16,861 nucleotides of DNA. Source: JBDTNL01 sp039933785. GTDB taxonomy: Bacteria; Acidobacteriota; Thermoanaerobaculia; Multivoradales; JAGPDF01. The stretch spans positions 1 to 16,861 of the forward strand of contig JBDTNL010000077.1 of the NCBI GenBank assembly GCA_039933785.1, in the 5' to 3' direction. Shown piece after piece: positions 12,227-16,861 of this stretch. The translations under genes were made by a program, and so were the position numbers. Below the pieces are notes generated by a model. It ran no database searches and was not told the DNA's origin. It worked only from the letters and a program-made list of their open reading frames with translations. Every line of letters begins with the position of its first letter. The first letter of the stretch is position 1.

Positions 12227-12724
12227 TCACGGCTGCCAAAGAAAGGAATAGTGAGTGTTTGCGTGAACGTAGACGACTCGTACTGAGTGCTTGTTGGACC
12301 CGTCGGCCGCGGGAGTTTGCGATTCGTAGGTTGCCCGCAAGTCACTCTTCGCGTGGGGAGTGGCGGAGAGGTCTACAAGGAGCAGGATGCGAAGCCTGGC
12401 CTGGCTTTGAGGAATCCGGGAGAGCTTCCGAAGCTCGCTTCTATTCTGAGACCCATACAAGGTGTTGCCGCCGTTCGGCGGGCGGACCGCGAACTCGACA
12501 AGGACGGGGTTGGTTGAACCCCGCCTGAAGTCAATGCGGAGGGGCTTCGTCCTTCCGCGCAGATAGAGGCGGTGCTGCCTCTTGAATGAGCCGAACCGGC
12601 CTTCAAGGTAGCCGTAGAGAATCGGGTCGAACTGCATCTCCCGCTTGCCGACGTGTTGGCCTGAATAGTCGTTCAGAAGCGAGATGACCCGCAGCGTCGC
12701 ATCGGTTAAGGCCCTCGTATTCAC
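12227..12724 (-). CDS. Small protein, possible PD-(D/E)XK-like nuclease fold
   Basis: Predicted 165 residues from GTG 12724, inside a GTGA overlap with the stop of the preceding gene, so translation is coupled. After two helices the chain runs PLRIDFRRGSTNPVLVEFAV (61-80), then GSQNRSELRKLSRI, then ARLRILLLVDLS (109-120). A strand ending in Asp65, a second strand with Glu77, a basic/Gln helix and then a hydrophobic strand is the topology of the PD-(D/E)XK core. The usual E-x-K is E-F-A here, however, so the lysine would have to be replaced (perhaps Arg81 or a helix residue) or the enzyme is inactive. I do not recognise a named family. The nuclease idea is a structural guess. Confidence 0.4.
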   Translation of the reverse strand: MNTRALTDATLRVISLLNDYSGQHVGKREMQFDPILYGYLEGRFGSFKRQHRLYLRGRTKPLRIDFRRGSTNPVLVEFAVRPPNGGNTLYGSQNRSELRKLSRIPQSQARLRILLLVDLSATPHAKSDLRATYESQTPAADGSNKHSVRVVYVHANTHYSFLWQP

Positions 12725-13536
12725 GGGGTGTTGGCCCTGTCAGTAAGCACCTTCTCGACCTCGGAGATGCCCAGAGGGGAGAGATACACGATTTCCTCCG
12801 CACGGTCATACTCGATGAGCTTCGTCGCGTGCAGCGGCTTCAGGACGTCTCGCCGAAAGTGTGCCATCTGCGGATGCTCGCTCCACTCGAATACCTCCTC
12901 AGCAAGTGCCGCTGAGTCGGCCTGCGAGTAGAGCAGGAGGAGCACCTTCTGCTTGAAGTTTAAGCCCGGACGTAGGACCCGCTTCTTTCCGCCAACTTCC
13001 CAGACAAGCGGAACCTCCTTTGCGGCAAGGGAGTCCACGATGGCTTGTGCATTCTCGATGGGGAGATCGTGGTAAATCCGGATAAGCTCGCACATAACCC
13101 AATCACAGATTCGGACAATCGTTGCAAGGTCGATCGAGTTCGCCTCGACATCGCCTCCGACATGCCCAATTCCCCGCTTGCCTCGCATGGTGTTGAGGAA
13201 GACCAGAGCGCGAGGAATCAAAATCCGCAGCGATTCTGGGCCGGTCGAAGCATCAAGAGTGATCAGCTGTCGACACGCGTCCGGGAAGTTTGGAATGTGC
13301 TTCCCGAAGGCCGTACTGTCACCCGTGAGCGCATGCTGAAGTAGCCGGATGACGGACTCGCAGAACTTTCCGGCGCTTAGGCCTGCGGCGTCCAACGACG
13401 CCCCGGAGACCGCCTCGCGGTGCCGTCGTTTGATCTCTGCGTATGAGTCGACGATCCTCTTGCGAAACTTCGATGGCACATTCGCCAGCGCACCTTCTGG
13501 GGCACCACTAAGGAGTGGCGTACTCGTACTGGCCAT
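12721..13536 (-). CDS. HEPN-like/winged-helix protein (defence candidate)
   Basis: Predicted 271 residues from ATG 13536, which lies 29 bases inside the upstream gene. The N-terminal two thirds are helical and centre on LNTMRGKRGIGHVGGDVEAN (114-133). Arg118 to His125 is R-x6-H with a Gly-rich tail, and R-G/N-K-R-G-x-G-H is a form seen in HEPN-like proteins linked with abortive infection and restriction. The helix DLATIVRICDWVMCELIRIY follows. The last ~75 residues (NFKQKVLLLLYSQADSAALA ... VLKPLHATKLIEYDRAEEIV ... LSPLGISEVEKVL) look like a winged-helix domain with a beta wing. It could bind DNA or act as a sensor for the RNase-like part. Stop and next start overlap (GTGA). Function is inferred. 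Confidence 0.5.
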   Translation of the reverse strand: MASTSTPLLSGAPEGALANVPSKFRKRIVDSYAEIKRRHREAVSGASLDAAGLSAGKFCESVIRLLQHALTGDSTAFGKHIPNFPDACRQLITLDASTGPESLRILIPRALVFLNTMRGKRGIGHVGGDVEANSIDLATIVRICDWVMCELIRIYHDLPIENAQAIVDSLAAKEVPLVWEVGGKKRVLRPGLNFKQKVLLLLYSQADSAALAEEVFEWSEHPQMAHFRRDVLKPLHATKLIEYDRAEEIVYLSPLGISEVEKVLTDRANTP

Positions 13537-14359
13537 CGGAGTTCTTCGCCCGAACTAGGAGATCGTCGTGAATGGCCCGTCGCAGGGGGGTTGAGAGTTC
13601 ATTGAGCCCGTAGTTATGCGCTTTGTTCTGTTGAGCGTGGGCTTGAATCTCTCCGATGGTCTTGGGCTTCGCAAAGAAACCGGCCGCGACTAGGTCTCGT
13701 AGCATCGCGCCGGGGCCCGGCCGGCGCGATATTCCGCCCTTCTTTTTGTGGCCCCGCACTGGGGTCGTCGTCGTTGCCTCTTTTTTGGCGGCGGCCTCTA
13801 GTTTTGTCCTTCTCTTCACTCCAATGCCAGCGGAGCTACCGCCGGCACGGCTTGTGCCGGAGTCGAAGGCACCCGCTGCCAAATACTGGTCGCCTTGGTG
13901 CATGATTCGATAGACGGCGATCCGGCGCGAGGAGTTTCTATCCACCTTGTCACCGGCGGCATCGAGGGCCTGCGTCACGGCCTGGCGAGTCGTGCGCAAG
14001 CGAAACTTCTCATTTAGGACCTTCGCAATCTGTGGCGCCGACAGACCATCAATAGAGTGGTCGTCTCGAGCAGCGCGAAGGATGAATAGGGCACGCTCCA
14101 AGACCCTTGGTGCAGATGCAACTTCGGGATGGCGTGTTCGGTCTAGGTCTCGCAGGAGAATGGCTGCGTGATCGCCCTCTGAGCTTCCTTCCCTGGGGTT
14201 CCCCAGCGCGCGAGGTCGGGTGGGTGGCGCCATCTTGGCGGCGGGCAAGGAGAGTGCGTCCAGCGCCCGATTGAACGCGGCCTCGCGAAGCTCCTTCGGC
14301 ACAGCCTTGGCGATCTCGGCGGCTTCTTGAAACAGCTTTTTCAGCTCTTCGGTGCTCAT
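13508..14359 (-). CDS. Protein with two winged-helix-like domains and a basic linker
   Basis: Predicted 283 residues from ATG 14359, with AAGGGG 5 bases upstream. It opens with an acidic coiled-looking helix (MSTEELKKLFQEAAEIAKAV, then PKELREAAFNRAL). Residues 86-160 form a winged-helix-like unit (VLERALFILRAARDD, GLSAPQIAKVLNEKFRLRTT, then RQAVTQALDAAG, then a wing ending VYRIMHQGDQYL). A Lys/Arg-rich linker (182-213) precedes a second domain, 216-283 (GAMLRDLVAAGFFAKPKTIG, then LSTPLRRAIHDDLLVRAK), also helix-turn-helix-like. It probably binds nucleic acid, either as the cassette's regulator or as a sensor component. The overlap with the next gene shows coupling. I recognise no named family. 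Confidence 0.55.
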   Translation of the reverse strand: MSTEELKKLFQEAAEIAKAVPKELREAAFNRALDALSLPAAKMAPPTRPRALGNPREGSSEGDHAAILLRDLDRTRHPEVASAPRVLERALFILRAARDDHSIDGLSAPQIAKVLNEKFRLRTTRQAVTQALDAAGDKVDRNSSRRIAVYRIMHQGDQYLAAGAFDSGTSRAGGSSAGIGVKRRTKLEAAAKKEATTTTPVRGHKKKGGISRRPGPGAMLRDLVAAGFFAKPKTIGEIQAHAQQNKAHNYGLNELSTPLRRAIHDDLLVRAKNSDGQYEYATP

Positions 14360-14457
14360 ACCCGCCCCTTGCGACTGCCTAACGATACTCGAGTTCAGCG
14401 GCGCGTCGCTCTTGGCGCTTTCTGCCGCAACGAGTAGCTAGCCAGTCCATTGCGATG

Positions 14458-15468
14458 CTAGCCAACTTGCTTCAAGACGTTTGAGCGGCCTGCCTGAACG
14501 AATTGTGCGAGATCAAAGTAGCGCGAAATTCGCGGTACAGCGAACCTTGCTTCGAGACGTGCGGCAAGAGCGACCGCGTCTGGATTGACCACTACAACAG
14601 CCGGACTGGCACTGCGATCGGCGAGAACCGACCGCAGAATGGAAGAGAAGTACAGGTCGGCGACGGGAAAGGAATAGCCGATGAACACGAGCGCTTTTGC
14701 TTGAGACATGTGGCGCTCCATTGACGACCAAATGAGCTGGATCTCGGAAGACTGGTCGAGGTACCCCGCAAGACTCACCGGACCAGCAGCATCGGAACTC
14801 GATACGAACTTCAAATGCGTTGGCGCCACTACAACTGAGCGCTTGGGGCTCGCGCGGCGTCGAATGGGACTACCGGCTTCCCAGTTGACGGAACCGTGCG
14901 GTTTGAGGATGCGAAGGGCGCCGGTGGTGTCCTCGATTCCGTCATAGGCCCATCTCTGCGACCCGGGTAGCGATGATTCAAAGACTGTGTCGTAGTTGAA
15001 GGAGACGACCACGTCTCGAGACCGAATGTGGTTGTCCAAGAGTTGGCGAAAAACCTGCCGTGTCGCCTTGTTCGGCGGGAAGCGCGTGAATACTCCGCCG
15101 ATCTCCGTCACGAGCGAGTCCCAGACCTTCGCAGCGTAGGCCCGCAACTGCGTAGATGTTGAGGGCGCGCGGACGCGCTCGCTGAGGAACGTAAATACCT
15201 CTTCGACGTCCGCTGCGTTGAGAAGTTGTCGACGATTCGAAGCAGCGAGGCGCGAAGGAACCTTGTGATAGCCGAGGAAGTAACGAAACAGGAACGCCTC
15301 GATGCGCTTTCGGTTCTTTGCGCTCTTGCTGAAGCGGAGGAACGTAGACCAGAAGGATGCCTGCGTCGGAATGGGCACGCGGCCTCCGCCCTGAACATCG
15401 GCATAGGCACCAGCGCCGGCCGACGCGCCAGCGCCGAGAAAGTAGACAACTTTGCGACCTGTGCTCAT
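14458..15468 (-). CDS. SIR2-like NAD+ hydrolase (defence-associated sirtuin type)
   Basis: Predicted 336 residues from ATG 15468; a weak TAGGCG lies upstream, but the N terminus fits the fold exactly. Sirtuin-fold motifs are in order: VVYFLGAGASAGAGAY (GAGAS at 12-16, the NAD-binding loop), VVSFNYDTVFE (Asn158, Asp160), ILKPHGSVNW (His191, the catalytic-type His) and ALVFIGYSFPVADLYF (259-274, closing the Rossmann part). It matches the SIR2-like/SIR2_2 group, not housekeeping protein deacetylases; no zinc-binding Cys cluster is seen. In phage defence such domains typically destroy NAD+ when triggered (Thoeris ThsA, DSR proteins, SIR2-associated short Argonautes). Here it stands alone with no sensor fused, so the trigger may come from downstream genes. 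It is the first gene of the cassette and 106 bases after the Mo oxidoreductase. Confidence 0.85.
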   Translation of the reverse strand: MSTGRKVVYFLGAGASAGAGAYADVQGGGRVPIPTQASFWSTFLRFSKSAKNRKRIEAFLFRYFLGYHKVPSRLAASNRRQLLNAADVEEVFTFLSERVRAPSTSTQLRAYAAKVWDSLVTEIGGVFTRFPPNKATRQVFRQLLDNHIRSRDVVVSFNYDTVFESSLPGSQRWAYDGIEDTTGALRILKPHGSVNWEAGSPIRRRASPKRSVVVAPTHLKFVSSSDAAGPVSLAGYLDQSSEIQLIWSSMERHMSQAKALVFIGYSFPVADLYFSSILRSVLADRSASPAVVVVNPDAVALAARLEARFAVPRISRYFDLAQFVQAGRSNVLKQVG

Positions 15469-15574
15469 CCTGGTCGCCTAAGTCACGTTGAGCGACCGGC
15501 AGTACGACGCCCGTCGGACGCCAGCGACAACGTTTCGAGCGCAAGATTCTTCGTGGTCGCCGGCCGACACCCCC

Positions 15575-16861
15575 CTAGACCCGAAACATCTCCTCCGCCG
15601 GCCGCAACGGCCGATCCAACCAAAGCGGCCGCCGCAACCCCCCAGGCCCAGGCGCCGGTTTGCAGTCGGCTTTCCATTTCCGATAGACCTCCATCGACTT
15701 CGCCGGATCTACACGTACATCACCGTAGCTGTCTTCGGGGAGTGCTTTCCTGACAATTACTTTTTGATGCCAGCAGTGCATGCCCGAGATCGGGTCTGGA
15801 TGGACGGGGAAAGCCATGTTCTGGTGCACGCCGCCGTCGCTCCACCAGATGCGGCTGGAGTCGGGGTCGGCGCTCTCGAACGGGCCGAGTTTGCCAGTGT
15901 GGCGGAGGAGGATGCTGCCGTCGCTCTGCTTCTCGAAGCGGGCCGGGATGCTTGACCAGCGGCTGCCTTCGTTCTCGTGCAGGCGCCAGCGGCCGAGGTG
16001 GTGCGAGCAGGCGACGACGCCGGGGGCGATCGACTCGGTGACCCAGGCGTGGTTGACGAAGTGGCCGATCTCGGTCGCGATTCGGACCAGGTCGCCGGTC
16101 GATAGGCCAATGCGCTCGGCGTCGGTGGTGTGGATCCAGAGCGGATTGCGATGCGAGATCTCGTTCAGGTACTTGGCGTTGCCGCTTCGCGTATGAATGA
16201 GCGTGGGTAGGCGGAACGTCGGCAGCAGCACCATCTCGCCGCGCTCGACGTTCATCGATTTCCGGCTGACGTGGCTCTCGATGTAGCTCGGGAGCGCTTC
16301 GTCTGCCCAGCCCCATTCGGCGAGGGTGCGCGAATAGATCTCGAGCTTTCGCGACGGTGTCGGCCAGCCAGCGACGACTTGGCCGTCGATCTCTACGCCG
16401 ACCACTTTGCCGTGATCTTTGACCACGCCGGTTGCGGCGTCGCGCTCGGCTTCGGCGGAGACCGCGACGGGCTTGAGTTGCAGGTCGCGGACGTCGCTCT
16501 CGATCAGGAAGGCGCCGTAACGCCGCATGTACTCGAGCGGCGTCAGATTTTCCTTCGCGGCGGTCGCGGGTAGCCCGGGGACGGTGTTCTCGAAGATCCA
16601 GCGGTAGTAGTCGTGCACCGTGAGCTTGGCGCCCGGTTCGTAGGGCGACTCGAACCACTTGCGAATGCCCATCGCGCCATCGGGATCGATGCGCCACGAG
16701 AGCTCGGTCCAGAACTCATCTTCTTCCCAGACCTCGCCGGGGTTCGCTTCGTAGGTGAACTGGAACGTCTCGCCCTTGCGCTCTCGCGCCGCGCGCAGGA
16801 CCGGCTGGCGGAAGCTCACCCAGCGGCCGGAATGGGTCTCCTGGCTCTGGATGTCGTGGCG
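15575..16861 (-). CDS. Molybdopterin (Mo-bisMGD) oxidoreductase, C-terminal part
   Basis: The frame is open to the right edge, so the N terminus lies outside; 428 residues are visible. The sequence fits the DMSO-reductase superfamily, including WPTPSRKLEIYSRTLAEWGW (the segment before the C-terminal domain). It also has the molybdopterin dinucleotide-binding C-terminal domain: LLPTFRLPTLIHTRSGNAKY, then NEISHRNPLWIHTTDAERIG, then LSTGDLVRIATEIGHFVNHA, then GVVACSHHLGRWR. Proteins of this kind reduce or oxidise small substrates (sulfur, arsenic, nitrogen or organic compounds) in the periplasm or membrane. The visible part does not show which one, and the iron-sulfur and Mo-ligand regions are out of view. 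It would normally be followed by an iron-sulfur and a membrane subunit; none follows here. Confidence 0.85.
   Translation of the reverse strand, partial: RHDIQSQETHSGRWVSFRQPVLRAARERKGETFQFTYEANPGEVWEEDEFWTELSWRIDPDGAMGIRKWFESPYEPGAKLTVHDYYRWIFENTVPGLPATAAKENLTPLEYMRRYGAFLIESDVRDLQLKPVAVSAEAERDAATGVVKDHGKVVGVEIDGQVVAGWPTPSRKLEIYSRTLAEWGWADEALPSYIESHVSRKSMNVERGEMVLLPTFRLPTLIHTRSGNAKYLNEISHRNPLWIHTTDAERIGLSTGDLVRIATEIGHFVNHAWVTESIAPGVVACSHHLGRWRLHENEGSRWSSIPARFEKQSDGSILLRHTGKLGPFESADPDSSRIWWSDGGVHQNMAFPVHPDPISGMHCWHQKVIVRKALPEDSYGDVRVDPAKSMEVYRKWKADCKPAPGPGGLRRPLWLDRPLRPAEEMFRV

Noticed and set aside
15720..16697. 325-codon minus-strand frame within the Mo oxidoreductase region
   Set aside because: Arg/Pro-rich shadow of the molybdopterin oxidoreductase frame, which has clear family sequence.
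1..16861. CRISPR array, tRNA/rRNA genes, insertion sequences with transposase
   Set aside because: No regularly spaced repeats of 25-40 bases, no recognisable tRNA cloverleaf or rRNA sequence, and no transposase-like protein were found. The repeats present are short and irregularly spaced.

Overview
The window is GC-rich bacterial DNA, roughly 57-68% GC in the lines I counted by hand. Almost every gene lies on the minus strand. The content is a DUF885 zinc-peptidase lipoprotein, a DUF4386 membrane protein, many signal-peptide proteins of unknown function, a RelE/ParE-type toxin-antitoxin pair and a molybdopterin oxidoreductase. This suits a soil- or sediment-type Gram-negative such as an Acidobacteriota relative, but no marker gene is present, so the taxonomy is a guess.

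Layout, left to right (genes on the minus strand unless noted). 1-74 is the start of a second DUF885-type lipoprotein gene that leaves the window. 276-1858 is a translationally coupled pair of exported proteins, one with EF-hand-like calcium loops. 1859-2184 is non-coding, with repeats and a decayed hydrolase fragment. 2185-2604 is a DUF1330-like protein. 2833-4946 holds an exported propeller-like protein and a DUF4386 membrane protein. 5152-5621 is the toxin-antitoxin pair. 5735-7165 is the DUF885 peptidase. 7187-7441 is a hydrolase gene fragment. 7687-9316 is a two-gene exported operon (a C39/papain-like protein and an unknown) with a good sigma70-type promoter at 9357-9386. 9447-10328 is a secreted alpha/beta hydrolase truncated just after its catalytic serine. 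10498-11178 (plus strand) is an exported protein with two SHOCT domains.

11473-15468 is the most interesting part. It is a same-strand run of five genes: a SIR2-like NAD hydrolase, a double winged-helix protein, a HEPN-like/winged-helix protein, a small possible PD-(D/E)XK-like protein and a second HEPN-like protein. The middle three overlap one another. The domain mix (NADase plus putative RNase and DNase plus DNA-binding proteins) and the lower GC suggest an anti-phage or abortive-infection cassette. I do not recognise this gene order as a named system. It sits downstream of a Mo-bisMGD oxidoreductase (15575-16861, cut by the right edge).

The left two thirds (about 1-11470) is full of recombination scars. 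They include a 90-bp near-identical duplication of the DUF885 gene start, a 95-bp perfect duplication inside the hydrolase, and a third diverged hydrolase remnant. A dispersed short repeat family (core GGYACCTCT, often preceded by CCGAATCGGCT) sits in the gaps and next to several of these breakpoints.
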